A DNA stretch of 64,000 bases, taken from assembly GCF_964355755.1 (NCBI RefSeq), contig NC_092672.1, positions 19,404,501 to 19,468,500 of the forward strand. Reading direction: 5' to 3'. Source of the stretch: Antedon mediterranea (Eukaryota > Echinodermata > Crinoidea > Comatulida > Antedonidae). Positions 1 through 13,200 of the stretch are shown piece by piece (positions within the stretch are counted from its first letter, which is position 1; the number at the start of each line of letters is the position of its first letter). The notes under the pieces were generated by a model. It was not told where the DNA came from. It saw only the letters and a list, made by a program, of their open reading frames with translations, and ran no database searches. The position numbers were made by a program, and so were the translations under genes.

Positions 1-125
1 TTAAGAATCGACATGCTCTGAACGTTTACTAGAATCCAAACTATTAATTATATTAAGCACTTCTGTTTCAGATATAAATGAGGGGCTATTGGAGGTGGTA
101 ATTAAGAGATTAGGTCTTTGGTATT
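1..125 (-). mobile_element. Possible LINE fragment (pre-reverse-transcriptase segment)
   Basis: On the minus strand an open stretch of about 40 codons contains SETEVLNIINSLDSSK, closed by a stop close to the window edge. This resembles the spacer between endonuclease and reverse transcriptase of CR1/Jockey-type LINEs, where a motif of the kind 'EV..II..L..SKS.G.D' precedes RT. The conserved SxGxD continuation is not intact, so it looks like a decayed, truncated copy. The identification rests on one short motif and could be chance. Confidence 0.3.
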
Positions 126-830
126 TTTAGGAATATAGAATAACAGAGTTTTACAAATTTATGAAAAATAATCACTAAATTCTGGCTAATTATGTTTGTA
201 TGCTAAAAATATTCATCATTAATTTGTTAAACATGAGGTGTATTTCTACTTTCTTTACCAAGATTAATTACAGAATGTATTACTTCTCATTTTTTATGTT
301 ACATTAAGTCTGATTGAATTTAGTTTCGTAGCATTTTTTTTTTTGAAATTTAACATTGCAGTAATAATGTTCATTAAAAATTCAAAACAAATATTACATT
401 ACAGCAATGAGTTATCGTTGAATGTTAGAATTGTATATATTAATGCTATTTACAAAACAGGACTTGGTAGTTCTACTGTATATAGAACACCTTTTGGGGG
501 TCGTAGTCGATTAATAATCAGTGATGATAACCAATGTTCTATTGCACTCATAAATATATTATTATACTGTATGAAATAAATGGCATGACACATCAAGGAA
601 TACTTAAAGTAAAATGGCTTTATTAAATTACCCAAGCAAATAGTATATTAATCTGGATGAAAACAGCAAAAACGCCATCATTGGAAGCTTGAATTTAGGT
701 CACACCATGTGCACTATATAATTTTACAATTAAACAGAATAAAAATCAATCAATCAAAACGGTAAAGATTAAAGTTAAAGCTATTGTGCTGGTAAAGTAA
801 AGTTAAATTATAAAAATGATGTCAACTTAC

Positions 831-3800
831 GGTAGCTATGTTAATAACCTGTGTATACACTTGCCCAACGCAAATAATTGTCAGTAGAATTGCTAGAACG
901 AAGACGACGTACATAAACCAACGACTGTTGTGGTGGATGAATAACGACTGAAAAATAAATTGTTATTATCTAATAATGAAGCTTTTTAATTAAATTTTAA
1001 TTTATTTCCACAATATAATTGCATATAGGAAAATAAATACAGTGAAGTAATCATGTGGGGGAGGGTCATATAAGTCAGAAAGACTTTGTTTGACCTACCC
1101 CAAGATATATAACAATAAATACAAATATATAAAAGTACATTCCAATTTCTATAAATGTAGCTACAGTATACTGTATACAAGAAACTTGCACAAACTCGGA
1201 AACTATAAACAACTTGTTTTTGCTTTAAAAAAAAAATAAATTTTACAATACAAGCTATATATTTTGTCAGTGTTTAACTTTTTACTGCATTTAAGCAGTA
1301 AAGCAGGAAAAAAACAATGTTCCTCTTGAGACTGAAGTCACATGACAACAGAAACATAAGGTAGTTATATTTGATAGCATGATAAACACCTAAATCTGTG
1401 ATAGATTGTATAGATAACATAGAGACTTGACAAGGAAAGATGGATTGAAAAAAGCAAAGGAACAGGCCTACAGAGAGCAGACAAGGGCTTAGACTCTTTG
1501 ACTCTGACCAAAGAGCACAATTATTGAAATTTAATTTGATTTGTGACAAATTGTAAAAATATTTGATATGGCACATAAAAAAAGACAATATTATATTGTG
1601 CTCTGATTGTTTTCCATTAAACTATATACTGTATATACTGTTATTTACCATATTTATTCAAATAAGTAGGGGGGGGGGGATGTTTTTTCAAAATGATGTT
1701 CTATGGGGGGTTTTCTTCGAGGGAGGTGTAAGCGGGGTGTTTAAGTACAATATTTCAAATCAAGTAATAACACATAAACAAACATCAAATTTCTATAATT
1801 GTAATTATGAATTACTTACCTTATCACATGATACACAAGGTGGAAAATAGTAGAAATGTAAGATTTGAAGTGTAAATGTGTAAATACTAAGCAACGCTGC
1901 GTAAAAGACCAACAACAAAAACAACCAGTGATTGTCTTCACCGACACAATTATTAATCCTACGAAACAATGAATAAATAATACTTTAAGTATTAAGTAAT
2001 AAATATTTGTTAATTATTATTAATATTTTATATCTTATCTCATTCTCTCAATTTCTTTGATTACTTTTAATGTACAATTGTAAAAATGAAATGATGTTTC
2101 AGATTTGTATACTTAATATAATTTTAATGTTAATCATGTTCTTGACTTGCATTTCAAACAGTTTTAATTATCCATTATTAAATGACAAGAAAAGATACTT
2201 TATGTAATTTTGATTTAAAATTATTAAAATTAATCAGAAACCTTACTTTATTATCTGTTCACATTTTAAAGTTCAATTTTAAAAATCAATAAAATAAACC
2301 TTGCTTTTTCTTGGCCTCATAAGCTCGGTCCACACTATCAAAATTGATGTGATGTGCCCATATATATTTACATGATTATGGGCATATCACTACCATATTT
2401 GGGCATATCACTACCATATTTGGGCACATCATCACACTTTTGTTTTGTCAAAATAGTTCATGATAGTGTCTAAAGACAGCATAATGACAACTATTGCAAA
2501 GTTGAATTTGAGTCTTAAATTTATGTAAAGCTATTATTTGCAAAAATAGCAATAATCGGCATGTGATGATGACTGTAACTAACACAATGTGATTAATATG
2601 CACATATATAATATGTCATGTGCTTCTTAATTATAACTACACAAATAACAACACAATTAAACTTTGTAAGTCTATCAATTCTAAACACATCTTGTTCAAA
2701 TGAGTCATCGTTACAAGTCAAAACATGTTTAATTATTGTTACATAATCAAATAAAAAACGGGCCATGATAGTTATTCATTTTTCATGAGGGCAGCAAATA
2801 CAAATTGTTTATTATAACAATACTATACTTAGTAACAGTACTTTAAGTACAGTCGACTCAGCACAAGTCAAATCTAATAAGACTGGCATAAAAAGTTCAA
2901 GCAAATTTAGACTTACACATTTGTAAACCTAGGCCTACCTTACAATCACGGCTCACATGCTGAGCCTTGATTTGAGCTTGTTCCTACTAAATACTAAGCC
3001 TAAATTTTAACAGTTATATGTACTGTATTTTTTCTTACCACGGACAATGATGATCCATCTTACGTATACAACGCATACATCGACTACAGTGGTGAGATTT
3101 GATTGGCCGTTGAACCATACATTTTTTACAAAGAGACCAATCATTTGCACCTAAATAGACCAGAACCACATGATGGATTATAACTACTATTATTAACATA
3201 GAACAGGATCATCTCAAATAATGACATTTTAATTCTGCTACTTAAACGTGGTTCCCACTAGCGACGCAACGCAAGGACGTAACGCAACGCAAGTGAATTG
3301 ACCAATCACAAGCGATGGCTTATTCACTTGTGATTGCTAACTGTCTATAACTTCGCTTGTCATTGGTTAAAACGCTTGCGTTGCGTTTACGTCCTTGCGT
3401 TACGTTCTAGTGGGAACCAAGCTTAACTACAGCCAACAATACAATAGTATACAAATGAAAATTATGAGTTGAATGGGGAGAATATTTCCACGAGTTGAAT
3501 AAAACAGAAATTTCATCCTCATTCAACGAATACAAAATATTTGTATATTTGTATATATGACAACTACTATCCAAAAATTGTATTCAATCAACCACTTTTT
3601 TAATTGAATGAGGTGTAACAGTAAAGGCCTTGCAGAAATCTGGCAATGATCTTGGCTATAGAAGCAGTGACAGACAGAGGGCGCACTTTACGAGTTTAAC
3701 ATCGCGCAATTATCAGACCTTGCAAAAAATTCACAAGTTGAAAAAAAAATGCAATTAGTATCTTGAAATTGGAGAAAATGTATGTTACTGTAATTGCATA

Positions 3801-4892
3801 ACAAATACATGACAAATGAGAGAGTTTGAATACTTACCGTAAGGGGGCGTTGGACCTCCTTCAAAATCCACTCGACCAGGATCAGCTGTAGTTGCTCGGA
3901 ACAACGACACAAAAGTGAAAAGAGAGAAAAAATAATAAACTGTGGAAAAGAATAAAAAAATGAATGGTTAACAAAATGGATGATTGAAATATATTGTTAA
4001 GATTTCTTTTCTGGGTAGAATAACTTGAAATAAACTTTTCAGATTGGGTGAAATTCTTTATTATCGATCGTCTCCCGAGGTGTTGATCTCAGTAGACGCT
4101 GCATAGTTGGGTGGGTCCATAGAGGGTGCCTAATCCGAAATTCCTCAGTTTTAAGTTAAGCTTGAGGATAATACCTTATACCCATCCTATAGCAGGATTG
4201 TGCAGGCTCTGTCTACACTATCAAGCTAGTTTGACAAAAAGTGTGATGTGCCCAAATATGGTAGTAATATTCCCAAATATGGTAGTGATATGACATCATC
4301 ATGTCCATATATGTGCATATCACATTTCTTTGTCACATAAAGTTTGATAGTGTAGACAGAGCTTAAAACATTCAAACTTTACTGGTTTACATTTCATGAA
4401 TGCAACGCGAACACGCAGACGCAACGGTTCAAGCGACCAATGGCAAGCAACTGTTCGAATAATTCATCGCTTGTGATTGGTCGACTCGCTTGTGTTGCGC
4501 GATGCCCTTGCGTTGCGTCTCTAGTGGGAACCAAGCATAAATACAAACTTACCAATTACTGCGTAGATATTAATATTTCCATCATTATATTGAGGATGAA
4601 GTACTATATATGGAACAAATATGGAATTGTACAACCAACTGAAAAAAATAAAGCCTAATGGAAAATAGCCTCCTGAGTCCAGCAAAAATGTCAAACCAAA
4701 CGGTAGCCGTTTAATTCGAGGTGACGTTCTTATATACGCAGTTTCTTTTTGCCGGTCTACGTCTTTCGACACTCCCACCACCATTGTGCGAATGTTATTG
4801 AACGGAAGTCCGTAATCGGCTTCTTCTTCGTGTAAGCTTCCAAAACCATCGTTGTGTTCATTTTGACGTGGGTAGCCATGGTAATGAGCCAT
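831..4892 (-). CDS. ZDHHC21-like: ZDHHC21-like palmitoyltransferase (5 exons; 3' end missing)
   Basis: DHHC-family protein S-acyltransferase, a polytopic membrane enzyme that attaches palmitate to cysteines of target proteins. Five minus-strand exons were assembled: 4553-4892, 3838-3939, 3039-3150, 1820-1958 and 831-947. All have GT-AG borders and compatible phases, giving 270 codons. The protein has a hydrophilic N-terminus of about 65 residues, TM1 (containing [19 protein letters not shown]), TM2 in exon 2 ending in the TTADPGR motif, and the Cys-rich domain in exon 3 with SHHCSRC and the catalytic RKMDHHCPW. Across the junction it reads [14 protein letters not shown], followed by TM3 and TM4 in exons 4 and 5. 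WLYN, DPGR and [10 protein letters not shown] are closest to vertebrate ZDHHC21 as I know it. The N-terminal extension is longer than in the human protein. The cytosolic C-tail exon was not found below 831. The start is the first ATG of exon 1. Confidence 0.85.
2323..2479. mobile_element. MITE, family 1, copy 1 (intron of ZDHHC21-like gene)
   Basis: About 157 bp whose ends are near-inverted repeats (ccacactatcaa at the left, ttcatgatagtgt at the right). Inside are direct repeats of gggcatatcactaccatatt. A second copy in the opposite orientation lies at 4206-4362, which marks it as a dispersed non-autonomous DNA element. Confidence 0.6.
3248..3422. mobile_element. Fold-back MITE, family 2, copy 1
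   Basis: Palindromic 175-bp element. The left end ggttcccactag with cgcaacgcaaggacg is mirrored by cgtccttgcgttacg with ctagtgggaacc at the right end. A related, left-truncated copy sits at 4391-4536. It lies in the intron between exons 2 and 3 of the ZDHHC21-like gene. Nothing in it is coding. Confidence 0.65.
4206..4362. mobile_element. MITE, family 1, copy 2
   Basis: A 157-bp element with good terminal inverted repeats (gctctgtctacactatcaa at the left, ttgatagtgtagacagagc at the right). The internal sequence is the reverse complement of the copy at 2323-2479 (tgcccaaatatggtagt). No coding capacity. Confidence 0.7.
4391..4536. mobile_element. MITE, family 2, copy 2 (left-truncated)
   Basis: Shares the right end ctctagtgggaaccaagc and the internal cgcttgtgattggtc segment with 3248-3422, but its left terminal repeat is absent. 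It ends only 17 bp from the donor site of exon 1 of the ZDHHC21-like gene. Confidence 0.55.
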
Positions 4893-6530
4893 TAAAATGT
4901 TTTTATTTAGATCACTTGTAAACTGTCAGCATCTGAACACAAAAACTGAAAATGAAATATAGTTTAGTTATTATAAATGCTTTATACATAAAAGGTTTGT
5001 TTAGCCTACGGTATGTAGAAATAAGTGTAAAATTTTTCTACAAATATTATTAACAATCATCCTAGCTAGTAGTAACAGTAAGTCATACTATAAATATCGC
5101 CCTGTAGTGTTTTACGATAAAATGTATAATATATAAAAAATACATGATATTTAATGTTATTGTGATATTAACATAATTTATGTTTTATACTTTGTATATG
5201 TACACAACGGTCAAAATACAGATTGTTCATTCCAAAACTGAAGATCGCCCTCTATGTGATAAGTGACGTTTTGTTGTTGATACGGTGTAACGAATGAAAA
5301 GGTTGATTTTGACATAACTTTAAAAAAAATATATGTTAAATTTACGACTACATCATTACTAACATGTATTTGACATTATCTTTTATCATAAAACCCCACC
5401 ATGCGATATCGGGTCCCTACCTAGTGAAACCGGGTTCTGTGCTAGGCGTAATTAGTATGGCCGGTAACAGTACATTCAATTATTTTATTTCAAATTTTCT
5501 AGTTTGGCTTTAAACTTACTGTTATACACTTGTCAATTGTATGACCCACCATATGACCCAGGAGAGGTGCGTCATACCCTATGATGTAAAAAAAATTTTA
5601 CCATAACCCACCCATTTTGATGCATTGCGAACGTGTTGTTCAAGATATGGTTGGTGTACGTGGTAAATTGACGGCCATTGTTCATTGATATGAGGTACCG
5701 TTTACGTTTTCGATGCACCTCTGCGTCAATAAATGAATAATTATTTGTAAATGACACATCCATAACAAACCTCTCCCGGGGTTGTAAAGTGGGCCATACA
5801 ATTGATGTGCATTTAATTAATAATACATGGGGGTATAAAACCTCCATGATTAGTATGTTTAGATAGCAGGCCTAGCCTAGTACTATTAGTACTCTATTTT
5901 TTCATCATTACATTATTAAAAGTCAAGAGGCACACTGTACTTTTGCACCTAAATCTGGGCATAATAATAAGACTTTACCGCGCAGCAAGTGAATGTTTTT
6001 AAATTAAATAAATTCGAGAGAAGGTGCAAAAGTGCAGTAGGCCTAGCACCAGATTAAGATACGCTAGCTAGGCTAAATGAGCTTTCCAAGCATGTTATGT
6101 TTCTGGTCTTTCTCACCAGGTCTTTCCCTTCACAACTGATATATTGGAATGAGAGTATGAGTTTGCGCCACACCTCCTACCTTATCCAACATGAATACAG
6201 TGTTTAAACAGCGCATAATACTATGCCTTTGTAGATTCATTCCATAACATAGTTTCATTCCATTAAAACTACAATAGTAACATTATCGTATAACCTATAT
6301 AACCTACCACTTTTTTTAATAGAATAAACCGAATGCTATCATCTCTTTAACTATTTAATACACAATAACATCTACCCGTCTATGATAGTGCAGCGTGTCA
6401 ATCACAGCTAAAGACACCAGTTGTACACCTTTGTGTCTTATTATCCAATGCATTTCAACACAATGCTGCTCAGACACCACCTATAATATTCTACTTGAGT
6501 TTGCTAGATCATCATATAAAAGTGCATTAT
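4893..6530. other. Intergenic stretch, no gene recognised
   Basis: Lies between the 5' end of the minus-strand ZDHHC21-like gene and the plus-strand ROCO-A gene, so the two are head to head and their promoters, and the unfound first ROCO-A exon, should be here. No open frame with family resemblance was seen on either strand. The sequence is AT-rich with scattered taggcct motifs. Confidence 0.5.
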
Positions 6531-7353
6531 GATGGGATCAGATTGTTTTTATATAATTGTCCTTTATTAAAAATTATAATATTGACAACCATTCTGATGT
6601 TTGTTAATGGTTGTGCAGAGCCATGATAAATACAATTGTCACAGCTTGAATAAGGTAACAGGGAGAAAATTAAATGAAAATCTTTCTCAATAATATTTCT
6701 CTGTTCATATGCTGGATTATAATGTGTCCATATAATTTATTGTTTGTCAAGTAGGTCTTTGCCACACTAATGTTTAATGTGAAATGGTTAAATGTATTCA
6801 GAGTGAGATTTGCCAATGTAAATTATCTTAATTAAAATCATTTACATTAAAATCTTTCAATTGTATTTATATTATATTTTATCAATTTTAAGTGCTGTTC
6901 TTAAAATACAATTGCAGTCTACCAAATCATGGGATGGGATCAGATTGTTTTTATATAATTGTCCTTTATTAATAATTATAATATTGACAACCATTCTGAT
7001 GTTTGTTAATGGTTGTGCAGAGCCATGATAAATACAATTGTCACAGCTTGAATAAGGTAACAGGGAGAAAATTAAATGAAAATCTTTCTCAATAATATTT
7101 CTCTGCTTAAATGCTGGATTCTAATGAGTTTTTAATATTAAATGTGTCCATATAATTTATTGTTTGTTAAGTAGGTCTTTTACCATAGTGATGTTTAATG
7201 TGAAATGGTTAAATGCATTCAGAGTGAGATCTGCCAATGTAAATTATCTTAATTAAAATCATTTACATTAAAAACTTTCAATTGTATTTATATTATATTT
7301 TATTAATTTTAAGTGCTGTTCTTAAAATACAATTGCAGTCTACCAAATCATGG
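6531..7353. repeat. Tandem duplication, two units of about 0.4 kb
   Basis: Unit 1 (6531-6932) and unit 2 (6933-7353) both begin with gatgggatcagattgttttt and end with the same accaaatcatgg. They are almost identical apart from a short insertion near 7120-7140 in unit 2. No coding potential. Confidence 0.85.
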
Positions 7354-7811
7354 AGCTATAAAGCTCAATGAGACTAAAAACTGTTAACTTATGATGTACA
7401 CAGCCTATTTAATACTTAGTTGAAATGCCATTTTAGACATTTTTAACTATTGATTCATTTAGTGCAATTTATAAAACTTCATCAAAAGTTTTACAATGGT
7501 CATATCAGTTGTGTTTTGAATATTTATATTACGTATAACATATTAATACCAAAATATATAGATAGTTACAATATAATAGTGCATATAATTGCACAATAAA
7601 CATTAAAATATTAATATAATTATGTGATGAATATTCAATAATGTTCACTGTGTAAACTTTTTATTATGATCATGATTAAATTAAATAATAACAATATATA
7701 TATTGAAAAATATTTTTAATTACACCACAATTATTAATGGTCATGCTTCTACTGTGCATTGCTAAAGAGGTTTGTTATAGTTGTATGACATATTATTATC
7801 AATTTTTTTAG

Positions 7812-10281
7812 GATGGATATTCACCACTCTTGTTAGCTGCATTCAATGGTCAAACTGCATGCTGTGTGATATTAGTTGATGCTGGTTGTAATGTGAACCA
7901 GCAAAACAAAGTAAGTTGTATACACAGTCTATCTAGTAATTTCACATAGTTTGCATGTATTATTGCATAATTGTAAATATCACAGTGTATGCAGGTAGTA
8001 CACAATACTGTGAGGATTATACTATTTACTGCACCTACCCCCTCACCCTTTCGCTCCATCACTAGGACAGAATAATCTGTATTTTTTTTTACCATATTAT
8101 AATCCAAGTTGATCAGCTACCACCATTCAATCCTGAATGTTAAATGTTCTTTAGGCCTATATTTGTTATCCTCAAATTAGTGCATTCTATTTGTGTACCA
8201 CAACTCTATGCAAACTTCCTATATCTGTACCTGGCTGGTGCCATGATATTATTGTAGGTATTATTGATTCCACTGTAATCTCACCAACCTATTTATAGAA
8301 TCTTAAAGCAAAAAGTATATAAAACCATAGAGATATTAAGATAAAACCAAATATTTTATCTTTTGATTCAAAAAGATTTGATGTAAAATAGTTTAAAAAG
8401 CTGACAAGAAGCTTTTATATTAGCATTATAATGAATAAAATTCTAAGCTGAATCAATCATAAAGTATTAGAACTGATATCCAAGTATACCATTTTTATCG
8501 TCTGCAATTTGCAGAGTATATTGAAATTTCACTAAAGAACTTTGTCCTTTAAATGAAAAGGTTTTTTCTCTCCAGATATCTTGCTAAATAAATATGCTCT
8601 TTTTGTATTCAGTAAATATAATCAATCAATATAATCAATCAAATGATAGATAAGTAATGGTAAACATTTAGTAGGTTTTGATTATATCATTTATAAATCA
8701 TCCATGTTTCGTAAATGAAATTGGAGAGTTTTTACTAAAGGGTTGTATGTACAATCAAAATATAATATTCACAGTATTAGTACAGCTTGTGCACTTTTCA
8801 CTTTTTTCAAGAATGGAGACAATGCTCTGCATATGATTGCTCGATCAAAGCTTACTTATGAAGAACACAAAAATGCCTTTGTGTTCTTCATAAAGGAAGG
8901 ACGTATAGACATTAGCAAGAAAAATAAGGTTAGTTTGTTATTAAGTACTGTAATACAATTATTTTAATAATAAAGTTTAGTTCTATTCCTTTTTTTTAAA
9001 GTTATATAAAACATAACAAATAGAAACAAAAAGGTTTATTATTATCTGTTGATATCAAGTTTGTGGTACACCATGTATATTAGTTCTGAAAAAAACTGTT
9101 GAGTTTCTTGACGTTTCAATCAATATGCTTTGATCTTCCTCAGGAGAATTATCATTAAAAATATTACAGGCTATTTTCTTATTGTCTGACCCTCGGAGCA
9201 GTCTATTGCCCATCCACCTCCTCACATGTACAGTATATTTGTTTGATGGAATGATTAATTACAGAAATATTAAAATGAATTTAGTATATATTTATAGTTA
9301 TTAACATTTCTTTTTTTATTTTTCCATTACAGTATTCACATTGTATTGTTAAATTGTAAATCTAAATTGAATTGTTTAAACAGCAGGCTTCCATTATTTT
9401 TACTTTTAGTCTCATATTTTACTGGAAACTGAAGTATACGTTATATAATTAAATACATATAATATAAATATTGAAACTACATTAAGTATTTGTTCTATAT
9501 TTCTTTAAATTATAGTTGACATATCATTTGATATTAAATTTATCTTCTCAGTTGCTCATCATTAACATTTATTTCAGTTGCAGGTTACTTTTGGACTATT
9601 AGTAAGCTACATGATTTAGACCAAAAATGATTTATTTTGTTCAAATTCTTTCAGAGCATGTATTTAATTAGTTTAAATCTAATGGCATGTGTGGTTATTA
9701 TTTGGCTTATGAAATGATTTTGGCCCAAAAACCCCATAAATATTTCATTTCAGCTGATTTCACATCGTGCTTTGGATTAACTTGTCCGGCACCCTGGGAA
9801 AAATATCGTGGAAAATGGTTTTAGTGATATTAATGCATAAAATCGCACTGAGTGGAAGTAGATTTAGTCCAGTGGCATATTTTTTCCAAGATATGGCCAA
9901 TAGTAAAGTCATTGACCTTTGAAATATCTAGAATTTGCATAACTATTATGAAATATATTTATTTAGTCTGTCATAATTTGATTTTTTTTAATGGCCAGGG
10001 TTATTTTACCTATTAGTATTATTTAGTTTGGCTTATCTTTTGGTTTAGTATGTTCTTGCAAATTATGAAATTAAGCTGAATTTTTACATTTTTTTTAAAA
10101 GAGTAGTTGAGGGATTTATCAGAACTAATTATGCTTATAACTATAATTGCTAATATTGTTATTTTAAATCACAAACACTTTGATTGTCAGAATGGAAAGT
10201 CTGCATCTGATATCTATAATGAAAATGTGCGCAATAAATACAATGAACAGAAAAAAACAGAAATACTTGCAATTTTGAATG
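7812..10281 (+). CDS. ROCO-A ankyrin-repeat exons
   Basis: Three exons each carry one repeat. Exon 7812-7910 is exactly 33 codons with a textbook ankyrin pattern (GYSPLLLAAFNGQTA, then DAGCNVNQQNK). Exon 8812-8928 is 39 codons beginning NGDNALHMIARS. Exon 10191-10281 begins NGKSASDIYNENVRNKY and is the degenerate C-cap. The first two exons are phase 0 at both ends; the third ends in phase 1. Ankyrin repeats mediate protein-protein contacts. More repeats may lie upstream but none was found between 4893 and 7811. Confidence 0.8.
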
Positions 10282-13200
10282 GTAAGTTAAAAAACACATT
10301 GTGCCTCAAATAAAAGCATGAACTTCTAAAAATAGAATTATTGATCACTTTTTATCCTGTAGTATTTGTAGTCAGTCATATAATCAAACAAATTAAAAAA
10401 TATGATTTATAAAAAAAAAAAGTAGATTGATTCAAATAGCGGCTCATCTCAACTACTGTTGGTACAGTAGTACTGTTGAGACTCACAGCGTTAGGTTTGT
10501 TATCTAGCACAAGGCGTACGGTACTTCATGTAATATGGTTTCAGTTGTGCATTTTATCCTGTCTTCCATTTCGTGTGCTACTCTGTTATAAATATCTATA
10601 TGTTGGTCCCAAAGGTAATTTATATGTTTGTCCTTTATATCCTACATTATTTGCAATCTGTAATTCTGCACTAAAAAGCTAATATACACATTCATTTTAC
10701 TTGTTTAGGTGGACCTTTACCTTACATCGAAATGACATCGTCAGGTATGAATATTCTTCAATTTCAATGCCCCACAATAGGGCTATTGTTTCCAAATCTA
10801 TAAAAAAAGGATTTAAAAAATTTGCGGAACTGGGGTGGCAAATGATAGAGTAGGTCAAGGGTGATCGATTCATACCAAAATATTCTGAAAAAAATAAGTA
10901 GGTCAAGTGTTATAACGTTCGTAAAAGCCAGTTACTTATTCGTCGTAGAGGGCGTAGACGCAAAAAGGTTCGCGGAACTGGGGTGGCAAATGGTAGAGTA
11001 GGTCAAGGGTGATCGATTCATATCAACATATTTTGAAAAGATTAAGTAGGTCAAGTGTTATAACGTTCGTAAAGCCAGTTACTTATTCACCGTAGAGGGC
11101 GTAGACGCAAAAAAGTTCGCGGAACTGCGGTGGCAAATGATAAAGTAGGTTAAGTGTGATCGATCCATACCTAAATATTTTGAAAAAATTAAGTAGATCA
11201 TAACGTTCGTAAAAGCCAGTTACTTATTCGCCGTAGAGGGCGTAGACGCAAACAAGTTCGCGGAACTGGGGTGGCAAATGGTAGAGTAGGTCAAGGGTGA
11301 TCGATTCATACCAAAATATTTTGAAAAAATTAAGTAGGTCAAGTGTTATAACGTTCGTAAAGCCAGTTACTTATTCGCCGTAGAGGGCGTAGACGCAAAC
11401 AAGTTCGCGGAACTGGGGTGGCAAATGGTAGAGTAGGTCAAGGGTGATCGATTCATACCAAAATATTCTGAAAAAATTAAGTAGGTCAAGTGTTATAACG
11501 TTCGTAAAAGCCAGTAATACTTATTCGCCGTATTGCAACAACAAGTTGATGCAATAACAACTCAATTAGACAGTTATTACAAATTAAAATCTGTTTTTTT
11601 TTATATTATTTGTGACTGTCCCTTTAATTGAATTTGAATAAGGAACTAGGAACTAGTACCCAACTTCACAGACATGTTAAGCAAAGGTATGGCACTGAGC
11701 TCCGCACTCGAACACTGGCGTCAGTGAAACTGGAGAATTCTAAGGCTTTAAACTCTCTTACTGTCTTAGAAGAGTCAGTGAAACTGAAGAATTCTAAGGC
11801 TTTAAACTCTCTTAGAAGAGTTATGAACTGTGGATGATGCGCATGTTTTTCGGTCATCCACATTGGTGGTGAATTTCTTTGCTCTTTCAGTCTTAACTTT
11901 TGATAGTAGTTTAGTCGGTTGTCACTTTTCCCTATTTTGTTAAAATACTTTTTAATCAATAAGGTCAAATTCCTTAATAGAATAGCAGAATAAATAGAAA
12001 ATCAATAAATTATTATTATATGGTACAGTTTTGACTCTTTAACACGTAATGATATTATTATTATCATTAATGAATCATATTATTACTATTATTAGAATTG
12101 AAAGAGGATGATTACAATGAACTGCTTGTAGAGGTATCAGACTGGTGGAAGAAACATGGAAACATTGACATGCTGAAAGTGTTACTTAGCGAGTTCACGA
12201 ATCGTGATACAACCATTACTTTGAAAAGAATAGAGGATGAAAATATACCCTATGATCTGATTAGTTTACTTAAGGGTCCTGGACTTCTCAAACCGGCAGA
12301 CATTGGGATCCTCATTGAAGCTACTAATATATGCGGACTTCAAGGGGTGCAAGACGTGATTGCGAAAATTGTGAAATTACCAAACTTCAAATGCATTCCA
12401 TTCAAACATTTTTCAGAGCATCGAAGAAAATTGATAGCGTTTGGTCAGCAATTGAATCCAGAGAACATGGTAACTATTGGCCGCCTTAAAGGCATTAAGG
12501 AGGTCAACGAAGACACAGATCCGTTTTTATTAATCTTAAAATTGGAAATGAAAGGCACACTTGCAGAAGGAGAGAAGATGGACAAATTCATTAAACTACT
12601 TACAGATATGAAGATGACGAAAGAAGTGGAGGCATTGACAACATTAAAAGGTAAAGCAGTATAAGCTCATTCATAAATACAGCAGAAATAACTTGATATA
12701 TAGGTCTGTAGTAGAATGGTTTTAGGGAAACAAATTATATTATTGATAAAAAATATAATTTTATATTCATCAAAACGGATGTTGTAATACTGTACTAAAA
12801 TTAGGAAGTGAACAATCAAGAAGTGAAGCTGCACCATCAAGCAATACAGAAAGTATGTTTTTTAATTTTTTTTTTTTAAAGTGAATATTCTGTTACTGCA
12901 ATCTGTAAGTCAACATTGTGTTACAAATTCACTTTGAGTATTGTACTTATTTAATAGCATTCATATGCGTTTTAAAGATCTAATAAGGTCACAAACTGCA
13001 TTATATGTAAAAATACTAGGGTCTATAATGTTTCGTCTTTATTAAACGATATAAATAAATAAGTCGATTCTGATAATTTAAAAGGCCTGCCATGCATACC
13101 TGCATGCATCGCACGCAATTTGATATTTTTTAACCTAATCTATAATTTTAACGCTCTAGTGAATGATTTCAATGCCATTTTGCAACTTGTATTACAGTTT

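Noticed and set aside
343-635. Open frames on both strands near 343-635, considered as the missing C-terminal exon of the ZDHHC21-like gene
   Set aside because: The minus-strand product (ending PPKGVLYTVELPSPVL) has no resemblance to the ZDHHC21 tail and lacks a good acceptor in the right phase.
5572-5847. 91-codon minus-strand open frame
   Set aside because: No similarity recognised and no matching splice context; not listed as a gene.
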